A program made the translations under genes and the position numbers. From Xenopus tropicalis (Eukaryota; Chordata; Amphibia; Anura; Pipidae), in contig NC_030683.2 in assembly GCF_000004195.4 (NCBI RefSeq), forward strand, positions 65,708,764-65,772,763: a stretch of 64,000 nucleotides of DNA, in the 5' to 3' direction. The notes under the pieces were generated by a model that saw only the letters and a list, made by a program, of their open reading frames with translations, was not told the origin of the DNA and made no database searches. Of the stretch, positions 54,101 through 64,000 are shown in pieces (the first letter of the stretch is position 1; each line of letters opens with the position of its first letter).

Positions 54101-57100
54101 AATACAATGTACAACATTTCTAGCCTATTTCTTAAGTTTAACTTTAGTTCTCCTTGAAGAACAGGTGTATACTTGTATTCTAATTATCTACATTACCAAG
54201 TATTGCCCCTGATAGGCTTTTTGCATGCAGGCATACCTACAGCAACAGGTTTCTAATTCAGCTTCTACCACAGCTAGTAAGGATTTAGGGGCAAAGATGA
54301 TATATCTGAAATATTGCCTATAACATACAGTAACTTTTTTTTAACCTTTACAATTGCAGTTATTTTTAAATGTACTCTTCTTTGCAGAGCTTGGATTATG
54401 ACCGATGTATTAGTGATCCATATCTTGAAGTTCTGGAGAGTATCAACTATAAGGTAATTTTATAAACATAATAACGAAGAAATATGGATTCAGAGGAATC
54501 CAGGAGGTTTGTGAGAAAAGTAAAATATAGTTTTGCACTGGTGTTCAAGTCCCAGTGACTTTCTTTATTTAGTGCATTTCAGGATAACTGTTGATTAATG
54601 AAAAAGGTTAATAATTTGTATTTCTTTTCCTACCAGAGAGCCTGGAGGTATGAGGCAGTGAGGTGGATAATGGTGTTTGCTATAGGAGTCTGCACTGGAC
54701 TGGTAAAGTTTTTATTTTTCCACTTTAATATCCTAGTTATAAACAAATGACCAATTAATGGTGGAGAATAAATCATTTTATTACAACTACTGTTTGAATA
54801 ATAGTGCACCAATGGGTAATTACCTGGCAGCAGTAATTCCATTGTGGTCGATCTGGAATTGGGGTTGGGCCCCCTGGTGTATTCTAAACACATTTTTAAT
54901 TGGTCTTTATTATGCTATAGTTTTTGTAATTTTATAGCTTCTACCTCTTTCAAGCTTTTAAAATAGGGGTCACTGACCCTGGCAGCCAGAACACTATTGC
55001 TCTGCCAGGTTGCTAGAGTAAATTGTACCCTACCAAATAGGTAGCTGATAAAATTCCAAATGAGAGAGCTGTTGAACAAAAAGCTAAATTATTCAAAAAC
55101 TATACAAAATAAGTTCCAGTGTCTGCAGTGAACTTTCCATTCAAACAAAGGGCATTTTGACTGCAGGGCCGCCAAAAAAAGACCTCTTCTTTTTTGGCGG
55201 CCCTTGCATGTTGCCTGACATGCTATGGTCCAGCTTTAAAGGGTCCTGTAGTATTTAGATTGGTGGGCCTACCCCTTAAAGGGATCCTAGGTGGGCAGTA
55301 GGATAATAAATCAGGCTTTGTGGCGGTAAGTTTCTGCCAGCTAGTAATATAGGGCCCCCTTATTTCTAATGGTTATAGACTAGTAGTGGGTAATTACCCA
55401 GCAAGTAAATTAATGTGAACTGTAATTGATTTGGTGTATTTTTCAACATGTATATTACAATTGGGGTAGCCCATTTATCAGCATTCTTATTTTAGTGGTT
55501 TAGAGTGTTTTTGAGACCACCAATAAACTAAACAAACTAATTTTCTCTAAAACCATGGATGCCAAGTGATTTATGGAAACAGCCTGAAAAAAGCATGAAT
55601 TAGCATGAAAATAATTTGTTTTACTTTTTTTATTCTTCTACTTTCTGCAGGTTGGGCTCTTTGTAGATTTCTTTGTCCAGCTCTTCTCCCGGTTTAAGTA
55701 TAGAGTGGTACAAGGATGTATCCTTTTAATCCTCATAAAACTCCAAATTGCCCCCTCTAACTAGTTTGTGCTTTCATTTCTACATACAGGTTGCTTCAGT
55801 ATATACAGTATGTTACACTGCAGATATACATTTATACATATGTAGTATGCCTGAAAGAGTTGTAAAGCTCTTAAAGATAACATCAGTGGCAAGCATCACA
55901 CGTTGCCCTAAACCCATGATAATCACTCATACAAGGATCCTAGCCTTCCTTCTGTATAGGAAGGAGTCAGGCTAGGATCGATCGCTGCATAATGGATGCT
56001 TCCCCTGCATCACCGTATCGCCTTTTTTACAATGACCGGAAGCCAAGGTATTTTCTAATAAAGCATTCAAAATACTAAATGGTTTGCAGGATAGGGCAAT
56101 TATTGGGGCAGGGTAAAATAGATTTTTTACTTAAAAATTTTTAGTGTTACTTTTCCTTTAAAGGAGATGGAAAGGCTAAATCACTTGGGGGTGCCAAATG
56201 TTAAGAGAAAACTGCACTGGCCATGGTTTAATGTAGACAAGAGAGCCTCTTCTTTCCTTCTCCTCCTGCAGGCTTCAGGGTGACCGATCTAATATCGGCA
56301 GATAAGTATAAATGCACTTCATATTTTACCTGTGACTGTGCATTCACCTTCAAGCTAAAATTGCTAACTGATTTTCTATGTTAGCCAGTTTGGATTCAGA
56401 CAAATAACTTTTTAAACTCGTTTTCAAGTATAAAGGCATCAGAGACTTTATTTGACAGCTACCGTGTTTCCCTGAAAATAAGACACTGTCTTATATTTTT
56501 TTAAGCTCCAAAATATGCACTAGGTCTTATTTTCAGGGGATGTCTTATTTTTCCATGAAGAAGAATACAGTACACATTTATTCCATCGTTTGGGCGAGAT
56601 TTATCGCCCACCTTAGGTGGGTGTCTTATTTTCGGGGGGTGCCTTATTTTCCCGAGGGGGGTGAAAAATCGGGGGGGTGCCTTACTTTCGGAGGATGTCC
56701 TATTTTCGGGGAAACAGGGTATCAACAGTGAATTGAATTTGAGTCATAAAATAATAGTTTTCTACTCACCACTGGAATTTTGTTGGTTTCATAATGCCAA
56801 TACCAGCCTCAGTGGAGGATATTTGATGCCGTTGAGGCTGTCTTTCAAATTTTCAATACAATTTGGTGGACACTATTTGGGATATTTTGCTGGATACAAA
56901 TTTGGTTTTAAAATCCAAACACAAACAAGTAGGAGAACTTATAGCATTGGTTAATTGTACATATATTTCTATATACCTGATTTATAATGAGCATAAATAT
57001 ATAGATACTGGGGCATTGACTTCTATAAACAACAACTTCAAATTCTAAATACATTATACAGTGAGTGGCAAAAGTAGAAGCATCCAAAAAACATTAAGTG

Positions 57101-60100
57101 CAGTGAGAGACAGAGGGTAGTAGCACCACAAATACTTAAAAGGAGAAGGAAAGGCTAAGTCACTTGGGGGTGCCAAAATGTTAGACACCTCCAAGTGAGT
57201 TTAATCGTTTACCTGGTACCCCGGGCTGGTGCCCCTGTTAAGAGAAAACCGCACCAGCCCGGGGTAGCTGCAAGCTTGTCTTCTTCCTTGTTCGCGCGCT
57301 TGCACATGCACAGTAGAGTGGAAAGCCGAACTTTAACAAAAAAGCCAGCTTATTCACCCTACTGCGCATGCGCTGGCCCAGGGATTTTGCCGGAAGAAGG
57401 AAGCACTCCCTGCAGGTACCCTGGGCTGGTGCAGTTTTCTCCTAACAGAGGCACCAGCCCGGGGTAAAAGGTAAATGATTAAAGGCACTTGGGGGTGCCT
57501 AACATTTTGGCACCGCCAAGTGACTTAGCCTTTCCTTCTGCTTTAAATACATTGAGAAGCAGTGGAAACTTTAGCCCCAAATATTATATATAAATACAAT
57601 GAGAGGCAATGATCTCTGACACACCAGACCCTCTTACCCTTCCAAAATGCAGGTACTTGAAGGCTGGTGAAGATTTTAGCACAGTAGTGTTAAAAAAAAA
57701 AAATGTCAGAAATTGTTTGCATCGCTACCCATTCTTCCATGCCCCACCTAGTGGTAGACATGAGAATAGCACCCACAAAGGAAAAACCCTGTTTGCTATT
57801 ATGCGACTTGGGTCGTATTGACAGTAGGAGATACAATAGCCTTTCTGAAAGCAGTTCTACTGTGTTGTTCTGCCTCCTTCTAAAAGCTCAGGATCAGGCA
57901 AAATGCACTGAGATTGCTGCCTACACACCTGTATTACAACTAAAAAAAAATATATTTGTTGGTTCAAAAATACATCCCATACCTGCACTTACAAAAGATA
58001 AATGAACTCTTTTATCAACACTCGGCAAAAAGGGTTAAGAATCACCCTATGTGGCTTAACACTGAGGTAAAGAAGTTAATAGGGAAAAAAAGGAAAGCTT
58101 TTAAGAAATATAAGTCAGAGGGGACAGTAGCTGCGTTTAATGAATATAAACACTATAACAAGTGTTGTAAAACAGCAATCCGGAAGGCAAAGATAGAAAA
58201 TAAGGAGCGCATTGCGGCAGAGGCCAAGACTAACCCCAAAAAGTTTTTTTAGTATATTACAGGTATAGGACCCATTATCCAGAATGCTCGGGACCAAGGG
58301 TATTCCGGATAAGGGGTCTTTCCATAATTTGGATCTCCATACGTTAAGTCTACTAAAAAATTAATAAAACATTAATTCAACCCAATAGGATTGTTTTGCA
58401 TCCAATAAGGATTATTTATATCTTAGTTGGGATCAATTACAAGGTTTTGTTTTATTTCTACATAAAAAAAGGAAATCAGTTTTAAAATTCTGAATTATTT
58501 GCTTATAATGGAGTCTATGGGAGATGGGCTTTCCATAATTCGGAGCTTTCTGGATAACGGGTTTCCGGATAAGGGGTCCAATACCTGTAATAGTAAAAAG
58601 ATGCAGGTTGAGGGTGTGGCCCCATTGAGTTATAGTAACAATATGGTTACAGCGGATACAGAAAAGGCAGATGTGCTTAACCAATTCTTTTCTTCTGTGT
58701 ATACAGTAGAGGAGCCAGTGGGCCAAGTCCCACCCAATAGCTGCACTGTTGCCTCTTCTCCAACTACACAGTGGTTGACACAGGATGTGGTGCTTAAGGG
58801 CTCTGGCACACGGGGAGATTAGTCACCCGCGGCAAAACTCCCTGTTCGCGGGCGACTAATCTCCCCGAGTTGCCTACCCCTGCCATCCCACCGGCGAACA
58901 TGTAAGTCGCTGGCCGGATGGCAGATGCGGCGGCGCGATTTTGCGAGTCTTTCGGCGATTTCCTGAAATCGCCCCGCCGCGTCTGCCATCCCGCCGGCGA
59001 CTTACATGTTCGCTGGTGGGATGGCAGGGGTAGGCAACTCGGGGAGATTAGTTGCCCGCAAACGGAGTTTTGCCGTGGGCGACTAATCTCCCCGTGTGCC
59101 AGAGCCCTAAAGGGTTACACAAGATAAATGTAAACAAGGCACCGGGGCCAGATGGAATACACCCTCGGGTACTGAGAGACCTAGGGTCAGAATTATAGTG
59201 GCCCTTGTTTCTGATATTCTCAGACTCTCTTTCATCAGGTATGGTACCTAGGGATTGGAAGAAGGCGAATGTCATTCCTATATTTAAAAAGGGAGATCTC
59301 AGCCTGGCAATTATAGGCCTGTAAGTTTGACATCCGTGGTGGGCAAGTTATTTGAAGGCTTGTTAAGGGATCACATACAAAATTATGTAGTGGAGAATGC
59401 CATTATGAGCAGTAATCAGCATGGCTTTATGAAGGACAGGTCATGTCAGACCAATTTAATTGCTTTTTATGATGAGGTAAGTAAGAAGCTGGGCAGTGGG
59501 GATGCAGTAGATTTAATCTATTTGGATTTTGCCAAAGCATTTGATGCTGTTCCCCACAAACGACTGCTTTCTAAACTAAGGTCTATTGTTCTTAGTGAAG
59601 TCGTTTGCACATGGATAGAAAACTGGCTACAGGATCGGCTGCAGAGGGTGGTTGGTTAATGGTACATTCTCTACTTGGAATAAGTAATCAGTGGGGTCCC
59701 TCAGGGTTCTGTACTGGGACCACTTTTGTTTAACTTGTTCATAAATTACTTAGGGGAGGGTATTACAAGCAATGTTTCAGTGTTTGCAGATGACACAAAA
59801 CTCTGCAGACCAGTCAGTTCTATCCAGGATGTTGCATCCTTGCAGCAGGATCTTGACCAACTGGCAATCTTGGCGGCTAAGTGGCTGATGAGATTTAATG
59901 TGGATAAATGTATGGTCATGCACCTGGGATGTAAAAATATGCAAGCCACTTATACCCTTAATGGGACTGCACTAGGCAAATCCATAATGGAGAAGGACCT
60001 TGGAGTTCTTGTAGATAATAAACTTGGCTGTAGCAAGCAATGCCAGGCAGCAGCTGCAAGGGCAAACAAGGTTTTGAGCTGTATTAAAAGGGGCATAGAT

Positions 60101-63100
60101 TCACGGGAGGAGGGGGTTATTCTTCCCCTTTACAGAGCGCTGGTAAGGCCCCATCTAGAATATGCTGTTCAGCTTTGGTCTCCAGTGCTCAAACGGGACA
60201 TTATTGAGTTAGAGAGGGTCCAGAGAAGGGCAACTAAGCTGGTAAAGGGTATGGAAAGTCTCAGTTATGAAGAAAGACTGGCCAAGTTGGGTCTTTTTAC
60301 ACTGGAGAAGAGGCACTTAAGAGGTGACATGATAACTATGTATAAATATATAAGGGGATCATATAATAACCTCTCTAATGCTTTATTTACCAGTAGGTCC
60401 TTCCAACAAACACGAGGGCACCCACTCCATTTAGAAGAAGGGAGGTTCCATTTAAATATTCGGAAAGGATTTTTTACTGTGAGAGCTATGAAGTTGTGGA
60501 ATTCCCTCCCCGAATTGGTCGTGCTGGCTGATACATTATATAACTTTAAGAAGGGGCTGGATGGATTCTTAGCAAGTGAGGGAATACAGGGTTATGAGAG
60601 ATAGCTCTTAGTACAAGTTGATCCAGGGACTGGTCCGATTGCCATCTTGGAGTCAGGAAGGAATTTTTCCCCTCTGCGGCAAATTAGAGAGGCTTCAGAT
60701 GGGGTTTTTTTTTTGCCTTCCTCTGGATCAACTAGAAGTTAGGCAGGTTATATATAGTCATTATGGTTGAACGTGATGGACGTATGTCTTTTTTTAACCC
60801 AACTTACTATGTTACTAAATTTGTCTACGAGCAGTAACCCACAGCAATGAATGATGCAACAATTTGGTTGCCATAGGGTTTTGCCCAAGGGAAAATTTGC
60901 CCAGTTTTAATAAATGACCCCAAAGAGGTGGTGCAGTTAGTAAGTTAGGCACAACCTTTTTATTTTCAGGAGGTTTTTGCAACATGTAAGAGGTACCTCT
61001 GTGTTTAAAATGTTTTTTATGGATCCATTGCCATTAATTAACAAAAGTGTACACTGTAAACACACTTTTTCTCCCTTAAATGAGCTTGGCAGGTGCAATC
61101 CACTTGGCCTGTGTTAGTACAGGTATGGGATCCCTTATCCGGTACCATGTTATCCAGAAAGCTCTAAATTATGGGAAAAACATCCCCCATAGAGTCAATT
61201 TTAAGCAAATAATTATAATGATTTCCTTTTTCTCTGTAATAATAAAACAATTCAATCAGAAGCGGATCTGGCAGAGGGGAGGGAATGAAACACGTGCAGT
61301 ATGAAGCAAGGAGGGAAAGGAAGGGAGAATACCTTTTTAGAGATGGCTGCCTGTTATAGAAAATGTGAAGTAAGTGTGACTGAGTAAATATTTGATTAGG
61401 TGAGCCAAAAGTGTGGCGTTTTTACTAAACAATAAGAGGACTATTGGGCAGTATGCTTTTTAAATTTTGACTTGGATTCTCCTTTAAGTTGGAGTATGCC
61501 ATCGTATCAGCATTTTACCCAAGGTACATGAGGTCCCTGTTAGACTTCTCGTAAGGTCTGTTGGGCTGTGTCAGTCTGTTGCTGGTTGGCTACTGAACCC
61601 TTTCTAGGCAGGTGCCTGGAGCAGAATAGTGGGAGCACTTGGCGCTTATTATTCTGTTGCCTACCCCTAGTTCCACCTTCTCCTGCTTGTTGTTAACCCC
61701 CCTGTCATCATCACAGGGTGGGGTGCCAGGTGGCTGACTAGGGTGCCCAGTCACCTTGGCCCACTACTGATTTCTGTACGTTCAACAAGGGAACGGACAG
61801 ATTGTTCTCTTGACATACAAGGATATGCAAGCATACGTAGAAAAATTAAACTGCAATGGACTTTCTCTTTATGGCATTGTTAATGTTTAGTAGTAGAAGT
61901 AGTAATATATATGCAGTAGTAGTATGCGTAATTTTTCATCTTATATTAAAAGCACATTGTAAACATTAATTTCTAAAGGATTGTGCATTTTGCTGTTATT
62001 TTTGCATTGTTAGGTCTATTTGTAGGCAAGGAAAGCCTAGTGATTTTCTTCTCTTTACATCTCATACTTTGTAGGTTTGTAGGGAGTCATAGGGGGTATT
62101 GTACATCTGCAATGTCATCAGTGATCTTGAAATATATCTTTAAATACAATAAAAATCAGCTGCATAGTCAATGCATTTTCATTAAAGGAGAAAGAAAGGT
62201 AAAAACTAAGTAAGCTGTATCAGAAAGGTCTATGCAAATACAGCCATAAGCACTCACAGAAATGCTGCACTGACTTGTCTGTCAAAAGATTTCTTGTGTC
62301 ATGTAATTCATGTGCCACAGACACGCAGCTTTCTGCTCTCTCCTGCTCCCCCCTCCCTCAAGAATGCTAAGAACTCACTCCCCCCTTAGGAATGTGGAGC
62401 TGAGCCAATCAGCAGGAAGCTGACTCGTAGTCTAACTAACTGAGCATGTTCACTTGGTCTTGGTGCAGGAGCACCAAGCTCAGTGTTTTTTCTTCCTGTT
62501 TGGCTTCTGATCATCTGAAAAGGTAAAATATAGGGAGACTTAAGGGCACTATTGAGACAACTGAAGGTATGCCTGCAGCTTCTCCTTTAAGAAGCTAGAG
62601 AGTCTTATAATCATAACAAGTCGCTACAACAGACTGCATAAAAATATACAGATTTATATAAAATTGATGTGAGCTTAGCTTGAAAACTGGACTGCACTAA
62701 CCTTAAAGGGGTTCTGTCATCATTTTTATGGTGTACTTTAAATTAACTTAAATTACACTGTTTACATAGCAAATAAATCAATCTACCATTTAAAATTTAA
62801 AAACCAACATTTTTTTGTTGTAATATTGGTGTGTAGGCAGCCATCTCAAAATTAAATATAAAGAAAAATCTGTTTGTGCTTTTAAAAAATGGATTTCAAT
62901 GCAGGATTCTGCTGGAGAAGCTCTATTAACTGATGTTTTTTCCATGACCGCATTCCTTTGAAAGTTTAAGCCAAACAGAAACACATTTGGTCCAAAGTAA
63001 TTTTAAATCACAAAATCTGTAAAACCCAGCAAAATTCTTTCTTTAACACATTTTTTAGCTGTTGAAGAATGTACTGAGAGGGGTTGTTTGGCACTTTCAC

Positions 63101-63459
63101 TTTTGGAGCTCCTGGGATTCAACTTAACGTTTACCTTTATTGCAACACTATTTGTCCTAATTCAGGTAAGTTGTTGATATAAATTAGAAAGAGTAATACT
63201 TCATTGACCCTAGCATTTTATTTTAATGAAATGTGTTCTTGTCATATAAAGCTGAAACATTAGCATGCAGCAAATAATAACTTTTTTGAGGAGTTGTCAA
63301 TTAAATAACACATTCTTCACAATTTTACACAGCCTGTGGCAGCTGGTTCTGGGATACCGGAGATAAAATGTTACCTTAATGGGGTGAAGGTTCCAGGTGT
63401 TGTCCGTCTCCGTACATTAGTGTGCAAGGCCTTGGGTGTCTTATTCGGTGTGTCTGGAG
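51085..63459 (+). CDS. clcn6: CLCN6, ClC-6 Cl-/H+ exchanger, 5' part (7 exons, 187 codons seen)
   Basis: ClC-6 is a late-endosomal anion/proton antiporter of the CLC family. Exons: 51085-51153, 52471-52530, 54388-54453, 54637-54702, 55651-55717, 63059-63165, 63333-63459 (562 nt, open, phases consistent, AG/GT borders). The protein starts [17 protein letters not shown], a Cys cluster like human ClC-6, then an acidic [20 protein letters not shown] cytosolic stretch. The first membrane helix is at about 72-98 ([13 protein letters not shown]), the next at about 117-145. The anion-binding motif GSGIPE is at 150-155. The gating-glutamate GKEGP motif and the CBS domains are to the right of the window. 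At 145 the frog has Gln where human has Glu. No disabling change seen. Confidence 0.96.
51160..52465. other. CLCN6 intron 1, no recognised element
   Basis: AT-rich, with a T-run at about 52364-52380. No repeat or ORF that I can name. Confidence 0.4.
52471..52530 (+). CDS. clcn6: CLCN6 exon 2 (residues 24-43)
   Basis: 60 nt, acceptor TTTTCACAG, donor GAA|GTAAGA. Encodes [20 protein letters not shown]. Confidence 0.95.
52971..53166. repeat. Diverged MITE of the GTGAAGACA family
   Basis: GTGAAGACACACGGAGCTTC at the left, TAGTAGGTATGTGTGTGTTT at the right, and AGTAGCAGCTACTT/AGTAGCTGCTACT inside. Related to 28453-28620. Confidence 0.6.
54388..54453 (+). CDS. clcn6: CLCN6 exon 3 (residues 44-65)
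   Basis: 66 nt, acceptor TTTGCAG, donor AAG|GTAATT. Encodes [18 protein letters not shown] then INYK. Confidence 0.95.
54637..54702 (+). CDS. clcn6: CLCN6 exon 4 (residues 66-87)
   Basis: 66 nt, acceptor CTACCAG, donor CTG|GTAAAG. Encodes [10 protein letters not shown] then the first half of the first membrane helix. Confidence 0.95.
54955..55110. repeat. Fragment of TTAAAGGGG-type MITE
   Basis: GGGGTCACTGACCCTGGCAG, GCCAGGTTGCTAGAGTAAAT and GAGCTGTTGAACAAAAAGCTA match the 43817-44382 family in inverse order. Confidence 0.5.
55651..55717 (+). CDS. clcn6: CLCN6 exon 5 (residues 88-109)
   Basis: 67 nt. Encodes [20 protein letters not shown] then QG. The donor GGAT|GTATCC is weak (T at -1), but it is the one that keeps phase with exon 6 and reproduces the human VVQ-x-SVEEC alignment. 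Confidence 0.85.
56155..56300. repeat. T2/Kolobok-type MITE, left part
   Basis: TTTAAAGGAGATGGAAAGGC then TAAATCACTTGGGGGTGCC, the same start as 57136-57546; the other end is not seen. Confidence 0.55.
56462..56719. repeat. Palindromic MITE with TA target (GTTTCCC...AAATAAGAC)
   Basis: CCGTGTTTCCCTGAAAATAA at the left pairs with TATTTTCGGGGAAACAGGG at the right, flanked by TA. Mariner-type by target. Confidence 0.8.
57136..57546. repeat. T2/Kolobok-type MITE with TTAA ends
   Basis: TTAAAAGGAGAAGGAAAGGC ... GCCTTTCCTTCTGCTTTAA with TTAA at both ends. Inside lies a second inverted pair (CACCAGCCCGGGGTA) and TGCGCATGCGC, an NRF1-like palindrome. Confidence 0.8.
58260..58587. repeat. CAGGTATGGGA-family MITE nested in CR1
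   Basis: Removing CAGGTATAGGACC...GGTCCAATACCTG and one of the two flanking TA copies restores the CR1 frame YINSKK, proving a 2-bp TA duplication and placing this family with Tc1/mariner-type elements. Confidence 0.93.
58798..59107. repeat. GGGCTCTGGCACAC-family MITE nested in CR1
   Basis: 310 bp with inverted ends. Removing it and one TAA restores TGCTTAAAGGGTTACAC, exactly the sequence of the uninterrupted CR1 copy at about 14501. The 3-bp TAA duplication fits PIF/Harbinger-type transposition. Confidence 0.95.
59110..60604 (+). pseudogene. CR1 ORF2 reverse transcriptase, frameshifted
   Basis: Reading blocks: [51 protein letters not shown] (the part missing from the 14486 copy), FADDTKL (FADD codons 59783-59794), ending at 60604. 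Shifts near 59295 and 59655 (an extra G after CGGCTGCAGAGGGTGGTT). The last 292 codons are open. Not functional as it stands. Confidence 0.88.
61120..61490. repeat. Half CAGGTATGGGA MITE joined to a T2-type MITE (inverse of 14065-14475)
   Basis: 61120-61254 is the left half of the first family. At 61255 it switches to sequence matching the element at 14065-14310 in reverse (CAGAAGCGGATCTGGCAGAG ... GACTTGGATTCTCCTTTAA). Confidence 0.7.
61490..62180. other. CLCN6 intron 5, no recognised element
   Basis: AT-rich DNA with no paired ends or motif that I can name. Confidence 0.35.
62182..62590. repeat. T2-type MITE with TTAA ends
   Basis: TTAAAGGAGAAAGAAAGG at the left, CTTCTCCTTTAA at the right. 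Confidence 0.7.
63059..63165 (+). CDS. clcn6: CLCN6 exon 6 (residues 110-145)
   Basis: 107 nt, acceptor TTTTTTAG, donor CAG|GTAAGT. Encodes [20 protein letters not shown] then the second membrane helix [15 protein letters not shown]. Confidence 0.95.
63333..63459 (+). CDS. clcn6: CLCN6 exon 7 (residues 146-187)
   Basis: 127 nt, acceptor TTACACAG, donor GGAG|GTAAGA. Encodes [20 protein letters not shown] then the start of the next helix region ([10 protein letters not shown]). Ends phase 1, so exon 8 must lie beyond the window. Confidence 0.95.
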
Positions 63460-63728
63460 GTAAGAATGTGTTTATGGCTATTTTCAATAACCATCAAATG
63501 TAGAATATAGTGTTATAGACACTGTAACAGTCGGAAACTGGCACACCTAATTAAATGTTAAAATATAACTTTTACTTTTAAATAGTTAAAATGCTACTAA
63601 AATAAGGCAATTTTAGTTAAACACAAGGAAAGATGGCACAGAGTGAACAATATAGACTTTCACTGTTTAATTCCTAAATTGGGCTGTATTGTGTTTTTCA
63701 AGTCTAAACAATGAAATCAAGTGGTATC

Positions 63729-63731
<3 letters not shown>

Positions 63732-63777
<46 letters not shown>
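63732..63777. repeat. (TA)n microsatellite
   Basis: About 46 bp of TA, directly followed by GATGCCGCACTCACAGGTC, as in the fold-back element at 49543-49800. Confidence 0.93.
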
Positions 63778-63784
<7 letters not shown>

Positions 63785-64000
63785 ATAGATGCCGCACTCA
63801 CAGGTCTTAGTGAAAAAATAAAGAAGAATTTATTATATCAAACTAACGTTTCGGCTGACTCCACAGCCTTTCTCAAAGTGAACAAACATTACAGCAAACC
63901 CACTCATAAACCCAAACTGGCGCCAAAAACCAGCTGATGACGTCATAGACTGTGTGATCAGTGATTCCCCACCCACTATGTGCAAGAGAGACGTAAAAAT

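Larger units (their letters stand above)
57975..60827 (+). mobile_element. CR1-type LINE with two nested MITEs
   Basis: ORF2 linker sequence (57997-58257: [34 protein letters not shown]), MITE 1 (58260-58587), more linker ([11 protein letters not shown]), MITE 2 (58798-59107), then reverse transcriptase and the 3' end, finishing with the ACTATG-type tail at about 60827. In CLCN6 intron 5. Confidence 0.9.

Overview
This is vertebrate genomic DNA, almost certainly from a clawed frog (Xenopus, more likely X. laevis than X. tropicalis). It has long AT-rich introns with GT/AG splice sites and is packed with repeats of known Xenopus types: a Tx1 composite element, CR1, DIRS, Tc1 and Rex1 retro- or DNA transposons, and many palindromic MITEs with TA, TAA, TTAA or 8-bp target duplications. 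Two conserved genes lie head to head, in the same arrangement as human 1p36: MTHFR (methylenetetrahydrofolate reductase, minus strand, complete coding region, 11 coding exons, 643 codons, 19776-39655) and CLCN6 (ClC-6 chloride/proton exchanger, plus strand, first 7 coding exons, 51085-63459, running off the right edge). Every exon boundary was read by hand. Exon lengths and reading phases fit one another exactly, and MTHFR exons 2-10 match the human exon lengths I know.

Layout. 1-9672 is a Tx1-type composite: a tandem array of 394-bp repeats, then a 6.9-kb Tx1L-like LINE on the minus strand (1954-8846) bounded by the same 12-bp sequence on both sides, then a diverged repeat unit and a piggyBac-like terminus at TTAA. 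9880-11090 is a minus-strand CR1 fragment, 12100-13620 a decayed DIRS-like tyrosine-recombinase retroelement, and 14475-16118 a plus-strand CR1 3' part. 16130-19700 is intergenic DNA with MITE remnants and probably the MTHFR 3' UTR.

19776-50735 is MTHFR. Its introns hold a hAT element carrying a 32-bp minisatellite (20226-21268), two Tc1-like transposons (21599-23230, and 37408 to about 39315, the latter split by a hAT MITE), a Rex1 3' tail, a short DIRS with inverted terminal repeats and an internal complementary region (about 31650-34460), and at least eight copies of one TA-flanked palindromic MITE. A roughly 11-kb intron separates the first coding exon from a predicted 5' UTR exon next to CLCN6.

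50735-51085 is the shared bidirectional promoter. It contains two perfect GTCACGTGAC palindromes, the CLEAR/TFEB consensus, and one further CACGTG. CLCN6 follows; its intron 5 carries a CR1 element interrupted by two different MITEs.

The genes do not form a pathway. MTHFR makes 5-methyl-THF in the cytosol and ClC-6 acts in late endosomes, but they share one control region. The most unusual thing seen is inside the LINE: 283 bp of ORF1 has been copied, identical except for a 3-bp indel, into ORF2, apparently replacing part of it.
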